A DNA stretch of 64,000 bases from Methylobacterium sp. UNC378MF (lineage in GTDB: Bacteria; Pseudomonadota; Alphaproteobacteria; Rhizobiales; Beijerinckiaceae), in assembly GCF_900103195.1 (NCBI RefSeq), contig NZ_FMWU01000003.1, positions 1-64,000 on the forward strand, given 5' to 3'. The position numbers and the translations under genes were made by a program. This document shows positions 17,668-31,623 of this stretch, piece after piece. The first letter of the stretch is position 1; every line of letters begins with the position of its first letter. Under the pieces are notes generated by a model. It was given only the letters and a program-made list of their open reading frames with translations. It was not told the origin of the DNA and searched no databases.

Positions 17668-17934
17668 AGTTGAGCGCCCCTAACATGCATTAAGTCCAGA
17701 GCGCGCGGAAAAAGCTAGATAGCAATGTTGGGCTGCGCGTCGCTCCGTGTCCGGTCCAACGGTTGCTCATCAGGAAGTGCAACGCGCTGGCCCTCTTTCG
17801 CGGGTCGAACGATTGGACAACCATCCTCGCTGGGCCCTATTGCTGCTCTTCGTCGTCGGTTGTTCGTCGCTGCCGCGCGCGACCCAGACGGCTGCCTCGT
17901 TGGGCATATGCATCTACCCTAAAGGTGTATCCGA
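17668..17934. other. Intergenic region before the HAMP-array kinase
   Basis: No gene is seen. It must hold the promoter for the two-kinase operon starting at 17935 and probably the right edge of the dead IS3 element. Confidence 0.4.
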
Positions 17935-23744
<5,810 letters not shown>

Positions 23745-23748
<4 letters not shown>

Positions 23749-25853
23749 CGGACCGACTGGATTTCCATCCGACTGGTACAGGTGCTGCCGCCGAACAGCT
23801 CGCCGCGCTCGCCGATCCGGATACAATCCGAACGAAGATCCTGGTTGTCGATGACGACCAACGCAATCTGCTGGCCGCCTCAGAGATCCTCGCCAATCCG
23901 ACGGTGGATCTTGTCCTGGCAAACTCACCGGAGGAGGCCCTGCGCCGGGCCCTCCGGGATGACTTCGCCGTGATCCTGCTCGACGTGCAGATGCCGCGCA
24001 TGGATGGCTATGAGGTGGCCGCGCTCATCCGCAGCCGCTCGCGCACGTCTCGTGTCCCGATCCTGTTTCTCACGGCGCACAACAAAGACGACATGCACAT
24101 CTTCCGCGGCTACTCCGCGGGAGCGGTGGACTATGTGTTCAAGCCCATCCAGCCTCTCGTCCTGAAATCGAAGGTCGACGTCTTCGTCGACCTGTATCGC
24201 AAGACCGAGGAGATCAAGCGCAAGGCGGCGGCCGAGAAGCAGCTGCTCCTGGAGAACCTGCGCGTGCGCGGAGAGAAACTGGAAGCCGAACAGGCGCTGC
24301 GCAGGCAGGCGGAGCATCAGGCCGCCGTGCTGCGCGGCCTTCCCATCGCGCTCTACACCTCACCGCTCGGCTTGGAAGACCGGCGGCTTCACTTCACGAA
24401 CGACAGCATCGAGCGCATCACGGGCTTCTCGCGCGAGGCCTTTGTCGAATCCAGCCTTTGGGAGTCTCGCCTCGAAGCGGACGACCGGGAGCGCGTTTTG
24501 GCAGATCTGCGGACCGTGTCGAAGGCCGGCGCAGTGGCTCTGGAGTATCGCTGGCGGAACGCAGACGGCACAGAGCGGCACATCCTCGACCAGATCGCCG
24601 TCAACCGGGATGACAGCGGCACAGCGATCGAACTTTTCGGGATGTGGTTCGACGTAACCGAGCGCAAGGAGCTTGAGCTCAGCTTGCAGCACGCCTCCAA
24701 GCTTGAGGCAGTCGGCCGCCTGACCGGCGGGATCGCCCACGATTTCAACAACATGTTGAGCATCGTGATCGGCAATCTCGACCTGATGAAAGGCTCGCTT
24801 CAGGGCAACGAGAAAGCGCTCCGCCGCGTCGAAAGTGCTATCGACGGGGCGCATCGCTGTGCAGAGCTCACCAGCCGGCTGCTGGCCTTCTCCCGGCGCT
24901 CTCCTCTGCAGCCGAGAGCGTTGGACTTCACGAGCTTCATCCCTGGTCTGATCAAGCTTCTTGAGCGGACGCTCGGCGAGCGGATCACGATCTCCGCGAA
25001 CGTGGAGGAGAACCTGCCGGAGGTCTGTGTCGATCACGCGCAATTCGAGGCCGCCCTCATCAATCTTGCTGTGAATGCACGGGATGCGATGCCGGACGGA
25101 GGCACGTTGGACATCTGCATCCAGCGTCGCGACGCTCCTGCGCCGGGATACGTCGAAGGCTCGTGCTCCGTCGAGATTGCGGTTTCGGACTCGGGCACCG
25201 GGATGCCACCCACGATCCTCGCCCGGGTATTCGAGCCCTTCTTCACAACGAAGGAGGCTGGCAAGGGCACCGGCCTCGGTCTCAGCATGGTCTACGGCTT
25301 CGTGCAGCAGAGTGGTGGAACTATCTCTGTCGACAGCAGCCCTGACCACGGCACCCGATTTGTCATCACATTGCCTGCGCTTCTCAGGCGGAGCTCCACG
25401 TCGGAGGAAATCGATCCGGCGACGACTGCCGGAGCTCCGCATCCGGTGAACGGCGCCGGCAAGGCCGTGCTCGTCGTCGAGGATGACGCCGAAGTTCGAT
25501 CTACCGTTGTCTCAACCTTTGAGGCGCTTGCGTTCCGGGTCATCAGTGCACGGGACGGAAGCGAGGCTTTGCGCCTCCTGCAGATGGAGACTGACATCGC
25601 CCTCGTCTTCAGCGACGTTAATATGCCAGGCGCAACGAACGGCATTGACCTCGGACACACCATCCGTCAGCGATGGCCGCAAATGCCAATCTTGCTGACC
25701 TCCGGCTATCTCCGGGAAGATCAGGACATCAATGGCTTCGAGTTGCTGCAGAAGCCGTACCGCGCGAGCGATTTGGTTGAGGTTTTGCGAAATCTGCTTC
25801 GAAGCTCTTGTGGGGGGACGACTCTGGATGGCCGATTGACCGCTATCGAGTGA
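23745..25853 (+). CDS. REC-PAS-histidine kinase-REC hybrid protein
   Basis: This 702-residue protein has an N-terminal receiver ([15 protein letters not shown], Asp80 in [11 protein letters not shown], lysine in FKPIQP), a short coiled coil and a PAS domain (about 190-310). HisKA follows with His332 in [10 protein letters not shown], then HATPase with [18 protein letters not shown] and [10 protein letters not shown], and a C-terminal receiver with Asp624 in FSDVNMPG. It is cytosolic and overlaps the HAMP-array kinase by ATGA. The N-terminal receiver is therefore a natural phospho-acceptor for that kinase, and its own transmitter a further relay step; this is inference from the arrangement. 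No output DNA-binding domain is present in either protein. Confidence 0.94.
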
Positions 25854-26033
25854 ATATGGAGGGATGCTGGATTGCGATGTCCTGTGTGGATGGCTCCCGT
25901 ATTGCAAGTGGCGCATTGAGCTTCTGACGCGTCGGTCCTGTGCAGTCTTGTGTCCGGCCTGTTGATGCAGTCGTTCATGTTGACTGCTGGCCCTGATGGT
26001 GTCCGCGAACTGGGTCCCACTCTGCTTTGCGGG

Positions 26034-26730
26034 CTATGACGCCCTGGACATTACGCGGGGGACCCTCACAGATGGCGGCGCGCCGGCGATGCTCACGCCG
26101 ATGTCCGCCTCTTCACGGGGGTGGCGCATGTGCCGCGTGCCGTCGCGCAGATAGCGGTTGATCGCTCCATCGGAGCCGAGGCCGATCCGGTCGAACAACC
26201 GATCGAAGTAATTCAGCTTCAGGCTGGCGAGAACGATGCCGCCGAAGGAGCCGTCCGACTTGTCGATGCGACGGCTGAGGACGGCGATACGCGAACCGAG
26301 AAGCCCGGGAGTACAGGGGCCTGCTGATATGCAGCCCGAGGTCGGCGCGCGCCTTGTGCGCTTGGAAGTAATCCCGGTCGGCGTTGTTCAATCTGCGCGC
26401 CGGGACCGCGCCGGCATCGATGACGCTGTCGCCATTCTCGTCGAGCACCAGCATCACGCGGAGGTAGCGCGCCGTCGCCGCGCGGTCGAACAGGACGAGC
26501 TGGCGCATCGCGGGCTCGAGGTCGCGCACGCCGGCGACCTTGAGGTTGCCGACGACGGCCTGCAGGGAGAGGTCGATGATCTCGACGTCGCGGGCGATGT
26601 CGCGCTCGATGACCTGAAGCAGGTTGGCCGAGGTCTGCTCGGCCGTGTTCCAGGCGTCGCGCCGCAGGTCGAGCAGCATCAGGGTGGACACGAGGAGCAT
26701 GCCGAGCGGCGCCAGCACGCCGAGCGCCAT
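26034..26730 (-). pseudogene. Broken cache-type periplasmic sensor of a GGDEF-like protein
   Basis: The frame from the ATG at 26730 reads ALGVLAPLGMLLVSTLMLLD (membrane segment) and SANLLQVIERDIARDVEIID, then RRLNNADRDYFQAHKAR and GLHISRPLYSRASR. After a frameshift near 26300 it continues in another frame as AVLSRRIDKSDGSFGGIVLA, SLKLNYFDRLFDRIGLGSDG and RHMRHPREEADIGVSIAGAP before a stop. This is the dCache-like input of membrane diguanylate cyclases or kinases. The second membrane helix and all output domains are gone, and the N-terminus also seems clipped. Confidence 0.75.
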
Positions 26731-26902
26731 CTAGGCGCTCTTAGGCCTGATCACAGCTCAAGAACCACCGACTACGTCACCCCTGCCCATTCATCCCTTC
26801 ACCGCAGCGTTTTCGTCTCGCGTTGCTGTTCTGTGACAGGCAGGCGCCCGTTTGCGCGTCTAGTCATCGTTGTGCGCATCAGTCGAGGAACGCCGCAGGG
26901 TG

Positions 26903-27898
26903 ATGATCGGGCACGCTCTGCTGGCGAGATGCATCGCGCAATCCGCCATCGCCATGTTGCTGACCTCGAGCCTCGCGGCGGCCCCTGGGCTCGCCGAGGA
27001 GCCGAAGGAGGACAAGGCGAAATCCTCGTCGAACAGCGGCAGCTCGGGCGGGAAGCGCGGCAAAACCGACGGGCAGAAGGATGTCGATACGGAGCACCTG
27101 TTCGGCTTCACCGAAGGCTCTGACACTGGCGAGAAGGGGGAGCAGGAGGTCCTGGTCGACACCATCTCGCGCTTCAGCAAGCGCCGTGATGGTCCGGGCC
27201 CTTCCACCTACCGCGTACTCGACACGCGGTTCTCCTACCAGTTCAACCCCGCTGACCGGTTCAGCGTCGAGCTGAGCGCCTTCGGCAATCTCCGCCGGCA
27301 ACGCAACATCGCGGACTTGGACGACAAGGCATTCGGCACCTTCGACGGTGCCTCGGCGGAGCTGAAGTACCAGTTCCTGAAAGGATCGGCCGAGCAGCCA
27401 CTGGGCTTCGCTATCGAGCTGCGCCCGCGCTTCACGCGGATCCTGCCCGTCGAGGGCAATGGCGCGAACGTGTTCGACATGGAAAGCCTCATCCAGCTCG
27501 ATGTGCAGCTTGTGCCCGGCAGCGTATGGTACGGCAGCAACATCAGCTTCGAGCCTGCGGCCGGGCGCCAGCGGGGCACCGCGGGCCGGGGCTACCGATC
27601 CTCGACCTTCCTCTGGTCAAACGCAGTGGTTGGGCAGGTGACGGAAGGGACTTTCGTGGGCCCGGAGGTGCGCTACTTGCGCGGCTACGACGGCGTTTTC
27701 CTAAATCGGCTGGAGAGCGCGGCAGTGCTCATCGGCCCTGTCCTGCATCACCGGTTCACCGAGAAGATCTGGCTGACCGTGGCGTACGCGGCTCAAGCGT
27801 GGGGGCGCGACACCGATCCGGCCTATGCCCGGCGCGGCCTTGGCCTGACACAGTTCGAGCGCCAAAACTTACGCGTGAAGTTCGGCATGGAATTCTAA
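26903..27898 (+). CDS. Exported outer-membrane-type beta-barrel protein
   Basis: The 331-residue product starts with a signal peptide (IAQSAIAMLLTSSLAAAPGL, cleavage near GLA-EE), then a low-complexity charged linker (EPKEDKAKSSSNSGSSGGKR). Alternating hydrophobic/aromatic strands follow, such as RFSYQFNPADRFSVELSAF, QLVPGSVWYGSNISFEPA, LHHRFTEKIWLTVAYAAQAW and a final LRVKFGMEF. The terminal Phe and strand pattern are typical of outer-membrane barrels. Specific function is unknown. I chose the ATG at 26903, directly before the signal peptide; an earlier start would add 11 residues. Confidence 0.75.
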   Translation: MIGHALLARCIAQSAIAMLLTSSLAAAPGLAEEPKEDKAKSSSNSGSSGGKRGKTDGQKDVDTEHLFGFTEGSDTGEKGEQEVLVDTISRFSKRRDGPGPSTYRVLDTRFSYQFNPADRFSVELSAFGNLRRQRNIADLDDKAFGTFDGASAELKYQFLKGSAEQPLGFAIELRPRFTRILPVEGNGANVFDMESLIQLDVQLVPGSVWYGSNISFEPAAGRQRGTAGRGYRSSTFLWSNAVVGQVTEGTFVGPEVRYLRGYDGVFLNRLESAAVLIGPVLHHRFTEKIWLTVAYAAQAWGRDTDPAYARRGLGLTQFERQNLRVKFGMEF

Positions 27899-28037
27899 GC
27901 GGTAACAACGACCTCGCCCGCGAACCGTTCTGAGCCCTCGCACCACAGTTGGCGCCGTCGTGGGGAGCAAACGCTCTAAACTCCGAACCGGTCGCCCTTG
28001 GCAGGCGGCGCGCGCTCCTCAGCGTTGAGTCCGAGAA

Positions 28038-28697
28038 ATGCATCTTCCCAGAACCGCTCAAGCATTTTGGCTCCGGCCGCGACTTCTCGGTTCGGCTGCG
28101 CTTTGCTTGGCATTAAGCCTGATCCTGCCGGTCCCATCGGTTTGGACGAGGCTCCTAATCGGCTGGTGTGTCGGCGTAGTCAGCTATGTGGCGCTGGTCG
28201 TCTTTCAGCTGACGCGCGGATCGAGTGAAGCGCTCCGCCGCGAAGCATCCCGCCTCGATGATAGCGCGTTCACGATCTCCCTGTTTGCAGTTCTTGCCGC
28301 TGCTGCGAGCTGCGGGGCTGTGGCAATGTTGCTGTTCGGCCAGGATGAGCAGGATGTATATCGAATCCCTCATATTGTGCTCTCGGCCCTGACGCTGCTC
28401 TGCGCATGGGCCTTCGTGCAGGTGGTCTTCACCACCCACTACGCGCACGTCTACTATGGCGAAGAGGGCGGCAAGCCTCGTGGTGGCTTGGATTTCAACG
28501 GCGACGACCATCCGGATTTTTGGGATTTCTTCTATTTTTCCGTAACGATTGGAGCGACATCGCAGACATCCGACACTGACATCACTGCAAAGCAAATGCG
28601 TAGGATCGCAACCCTGCAGACGCTCTACGCCTACTTCTTCAACACGAGCCTCCTGGCGTTAGCGGTGAACATGGCCGCTGGCCTTGCTCAGCATTGA
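28038..28697 (+). CDS. DUF1345 family integral membrane protein
   Basis: The 219-residue protein has five to six hydrophobic helices (for example LIGWCVGVVSYVALVVFQL and PHIVLSALTLLCAWAFVQVV). Its family signature segments are FTTHYAHVYYGEEGG, DFWDFFYFSVTIGATSQTSD and FFNTSLLALAVNM. The last resembles a pore-loop/inner-helix arrangement of two-helix ion channels, which is how DUF1345 proteins are usually viewed. It acts in the inner membrane; substrate unknown. An integrase remnant begins two bases after its stop. Confidence 0.88.
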   Translation: MHLPRTAQAFWLRPRLLGSAALCLALSLILPVPSVWTRLLIGWCVGVVSYVALVVFQLTRGSSEALRREASRLDDSAFTISLFAVLAAAASCGAVAMLLFGQDEQDVYRIPHIVLSALTLLCAWAFVQVVFTTHYAHVYYGEEGGKPRGGLDFNGDDHPDFWDFFYFSVTIGATSQTSDTDITAKQMRRIATLQTLYAYFFNTSLLALAVNMAAGLAQH

Positions 28698-28698
28698 A

Positions 28699-28812
28699 AT
28701 AGACGACGGATACACCGCACGAATTCTGCTTGGCCATACCAAGTTTGAGAGGACAGTTCGTTATCCCGGCGTCGACGATGCGCCTGTGCTGGCACAAGGC
28801 ACTGCGATCTGA
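28699..28812 (+). pseudogene. 3' end remnant of a tyrosine recombinase/integrase
   Basis: Thirty-seven codons read DDGYTARILLGHTKFERTVR then YPGVDDAPVLAQGTAI and a stop. This corresponds to the C-terminal LLGHTK..STVRYLGVE..DAL catalytic region of short phage-type integrases, including the area of the nucleophilic tyrosine. The rest of the gene is missing, cut off by the stop of the DUF1345 gene. It marks an old integration or recombination breakpoint. Confidence 0.7.
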
Positions 28813-29504
28813 GTGTCCGGCGTCTCGGCTGCAGCGTCGAGAGGCTTCGGAACCAGCCTGACGGTAATGCGCCCGTCCCGGTCATTCGATGGGTGCAGGA
28901 CAAGGTCTCAGAAGCGGCCATCAGGTTCCCGATCGCCATCGATAGCCCCATCTCGCGCGGGCGCCGCCAGGGAGGCCCTGCGCACCGAGAAACTCAAGAA
29001 CTGCGACCACCTGCTCGCGCTGGCCGACAAGTTCCAGGCCGAGAGCGCCGCCTGCCTGGTTCGCGCGAAGTAGGTGGAGGCCGATTGCGGCCGCGACCCG
29101 GTCCAGCTGAACAAGGTCGAGGACCAACTCGATCACTTTCGGGTCGAGGAATTCTTGGACCGCGCCATGCGCGAGATCTCCGAAATCGTACCCGAACTCC
29201 GGCCCTGGACCATACGCGGCGCAGAGCTCCGCACGGAGCCGCTCACCCGCGCCACTCCCAAGTAGAAGATGGACTTGCGCCCAGGTCGTCGCGCCACCGC
29301 GCGGGGGAACGCCGCACGGAACCGCTCCACCATCATCCGGTCATACGGGAACGCCGCCCTTGCCCCAGGCACACCGTCGCTCCAGGCGGATGAAGCGCAA
29401 GTTCCGGCGAGAGCCACCAGTTCCCGCGTCGCCTGCCTCGATGTCTCGGGGACCGAATGGCGCGGCGCGGGTTGCCCGTCAGGAGTGCGCATCCGCGGGT
29501 CCTG
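28813..29504. other. Stretch without a confident gene, possibly decayed
   Basis: In one forward frame, EKLKNCDHLLALADKFQAES and, after a TAG at 29071, EDQLDHFRVEEFLDRAMREI look protein-like. The frame is interrupted and unrecognised. On the reverse strand DRMMVERFRAAFPRAVARRP also looks like a broken small gene. I cannot support an intact gene here. Confidence 0.35.
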
Positions 29505-29738
29505 ATGGCGGTCTACCACTTCGACTTATGCGCGCGAGGGCGCCTGGAGGCTGACGAAGACGGGCTCGAACCGGCGAGCGCCGAGGAGGCCTACCTGGAG
29601 GCATGCGCCGCCATCCCGCCACTGGCGGCCGAGCTGCCAAGCGTCGGCGACCATCCCAGGCGGTACAATTTCGTCGTGACGAACGAAGTAGGGCAGGTCC
29701 TGTTCGAGATCTCGTTCCGCGAGATCCTCGACCGGTAA
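29505..29738 (+). CDS. DUF6894-type small protein
   Basis: The 77-residue product begins MAVYHFDLCARGRLEADEDG and continues LEPASAEEAYLEACAAIPPL, then YNFVVTNEVGQVLFEISFRE. This is the full-length architecture of DUF6894-like proteins: an N-terminal strand ending in a D.DG motif, a central E(A).A..EA helix and a C-terminal V.......L....F. strand. Such short proteins occur in many copies in Methylobacterium. Function is unknown. The kinase gene ending at 29770 is convergent. Confidence 0.75.
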   Translation: MAVYHFDLCARGRLEADEDGLEPASAEEAYLEACAAIPPLAAELPSVGDHPRRYNFVVTNEVGQVLFEISFREILDR

Positions 29739-29769
29739 CGCCCGGGGAACCGCTTCGAACCCGGTGCCA

Positions 29770-30855
29770 TCAGCCCTCGACGGCGGCGGAACGCTTAAGG
29801 CCGGGTTGCGGCTCGGCCGCCCGCGCGTCGGACGCTTGGGGGAAGGTCACCGAGACGACGGTGCCGGGCCGACCCTCATCGGGCTCGACAGTGAGCTGCC
29901 CGCCGAGTTGCTGCGCCATCGATTGGACCAGGCGGCGGCCAATGCCTCCGGCGCGGGGCGCCCGCTCCGGGTCGAAGCCGATGCCATCGTCCTTCACACG
30001 CAGCAGGAACTCCGGCCCTCGGCGCACAAAGGACACGCTCACGGTGCCAGAGCGCTCATCGGGGAAGGCGTACTTCAGCGCGTTGGTCACCGCCTCGTTG
30101 ATGATCAGGCCGACGGCCACCGCTTGATCGTGCGGGAGCGGGTGGGGCTCGGCCCTGACCTCCACCGCGACGGGGCGCAGGTCCACGAGTGAGGCCTGCA
30201 GGTCGGCGCAGAGCTCTTCGATGAACTCCCGCGTGTTCACCTCCGCGGCGGCGCCGGGCCCGATGCGTAGCCGGTCGTGCACGCGGGCCATGACCTGGAC
30301 CCGGTTGGTCGTGTTGACGAGCATGGTCTTGGCCGCACCGTCGCCAATCCGACGCTCCTGCGTGCGAAGCAGGGAGGCGACGATGGTGAGATCGTTCTTG
30401 AAGCGGTGGACGGCCTCACGCAGGAACAGGTCCTTCTGCTCCTCCGCCGCGCACGCCCGCTGCTCGGCCGCACGGGCCTCGTGTTCGGCACACCGGGTCC
30501 GGTGGAGTAACCTGCGCAGCTCCTCGACCAGGGCCGCCAGGAAGAGGCTGAAGATCAAAAACGCCAACCAGGCGAACTGGTCGCGCGGTTGCGCGATCCA
30601 GAAGCTGTCCCAAGGCTCGAGGCGCAGCGTGACCAAGACGGCCGCGGCGACCGCCGCGACGTAGCCGGCCCGATGGTTGAACAGGACTGCCGACAGGAAC
30701 ACGGCCGGGAAATAGAAGAAGAACGGGTAGACCTGCATCGACGGCCATGTCCATCGGCCAGCGGCGTAGGCCACTCCGACAATGACAAGGGCGGCCAGAT
30801 AGCCAACCCAGCGCGACCGCCGGTGCAGCATCTGCTCAGTGATGAGCCCCCACAT
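29770..30855 (-). CDS. Membrane sensor histidine kinase, DUF4118-like input with HisKA_2/HWE-type transmitter
   Basis: This 361-residue protein has four membrane helices in the first 115 residues, arranged as in DUF4118 (KdpD-type) input (YPFFFYFPAVFLSAVLFNHR). A coiled coil follows. HisKA_2 contains His150 in EAVHRFKNDLTIVASLLRTQ, and the ATPase has NEAVTNALKYAFP and DDGIGFDP. HisKA_2/HWE kinases usually phosphorylate stand-alone receivers such as PhyR-type anti-anti-sigma factors, and link to the general stress response in alphaproteobacteria. No receiver is adjacent. The start GTG/ATG region MWGLITEQMLHRRSRW is plausible, though an internal ATG (MLHRRS) could be used. Confidence 0.92.
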   Translation of the reverse strand: MWGLITEQMLHRRSRWVGYLAALVIVGVAYAAGRWTWPSMQVYPFFFYFPAVFLSAVLFNHRAGYVAAVAAAVLVTLRLEPWDSFWIAQPRDQFAWLAFLIFSLFLAALVEELRRLLHRTRCAEHEARAAEQRACAAEEQKDLFLREAVHRFKNDLTIVASLLRTQERRIGDGAAKTMLVNTTNRVQVMARVHDRLRIGPGAAAEVNTREFIEELCADLQASLVDLRPVAVEVRAEPHPLPHDQAVAVGLIINEAVTNALKYAFPDERSGTVSVSFVRRGPEFLLRVKDDGIGFDPERAPRAGGIGRRLVQSMAQQLGGQLTVEPDEGRPGTVVSVTFPQASDARAAEPQPGLKRSAAVEG

Positions 30856-30974
30856 CGGTTCCGCGCCATAGTCCCCGGCGGCGCAAGCGCAGCCGCCAAG
30901 CCAGAATACTGAGAGCTTGGGCGCATGGCCAGCACAGCAATCAAGGCGCAGGCCGGCAGATGCCTAAGCCGACA

Positions 30975-31187
30975 TCACCGCGCCGTAGGACGCGTAGGCC
31001 CAGCGTACGAGAGTTCGGTCAGGACCAGGCGAAGAAGCGTGTCGTCACCGTGAGGCTTCGGCCGGTTCCAGACACTCGGAGGCAGCGCATGCGCGAAATC
31101 TCCGCGTAACCCGAAGGCGATGATGACAGGCACTGCCCGCCACCGTTCGTGAACGACGTGGGCGAGCGCCAGGCCATCCTTATCGCC
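30975..31187 (-). pseudogene. C-terminal remnant of a response-regulator receiver
   Basis: The frame reads KDGLALAHVVHERWRAVPVI, IAFGLRGDFAHALPPSVWNR and PKPHGDDTLLRLVL. This matches the second half of a receiver domain (DG..LA..I..RWP.VPVI..SG........P....KPY....L...V), but the Asp-bearing N-terminal half is absent and the KPY motif reads KPH. It abuts a remnant of an unrelated gene on the other strand at about 31200. Confidence 0.65.
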
Positions 31188-31206
31188 CCGATTGCCTCTT
31201 CGGCGG

Positions 31207-31317
31207 AGCGTGCGCACCGCTGGGGTCGTTCCGGCCGTCGCCTCGCTCATGCTGCTGCTCGGGCTCTGGCAGGTACACCCGGCGCTGCGGCGGCGGCGCC
31301 ACGGCAAAGCGGGGTGA
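31207..31317 (+). pseudogene. C-terminal remnant of a DUF6328-type gene
   Basis: The 36 codons SVRTAGVVPAVASLMLLLGL then WQVHPALRRRRHGKAG end in TGA. They parallel the last 36 residues of the intact protein at 38854-39777 (TTGIVAAVASLALLVGLWHV...). The rest of the gene has been lost. It lies back to back with the receiver remnant, so a rearrangement joined the two ends. Confidence 0.7.
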
Positions 31318-31430
31318 GGGGTTCACCCGACGGCCGCTTGCCGCGCCCGACGTCGCGGTGCTTACCAAGGTCGAGGCCTTGCGGCACGCCGCCGCGTTGT
31401 GTGACCTGATCCTACAGGCCACAGCCCCTC

Positions 31431-31619
31431 ATGCCCGTCCGCAAATCCGTCACCATCTCGCTCAGCCCGGAGCTGCTCGCCGTCGCCGAGCAGCTGCTCG
31501 CGTCGGGCCGTTACGGCAACATGAGCGAGGTGATGCGCACGGCCCTTCGGCTTCTCGAAGAGCGCGAACTCGCTTTCAAGGCCCACCGCGAAACCAGATC
31601 TGCGCCGGGCGAGGCCTGA
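31431..31619 (+). CDS. ParD-like ribbon-helix-helix antitoxin, without a toxin gene
   Basis: This 62-residue protein begins MPVRKSVTISLSPELLAVAE and continues ASGRYGNMSEVMRTALRLLE, then ERE. This is the ParD/CopG-type ribbon-helix-helix fold: a beta strand that contacts DNA, then two helices with the SGRY.N.SEV.R.ALRLLE signature. ParD represses its own operon and neutralises ParE. Here the expected parE is missing: the next gene is a hybrid kinase that starts four bases after the ParD stop, on the same strand. The protein may now act as a repressor of the kinase operon (inference). Confidence 0.85.
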   Translation: MPVRKSVTISLSPELLAVAEQLLASGRYGNMSEVMRTALRLLEERELAFKAHRETRSAPGEA

Positions 31620-31623
31620 ACCG

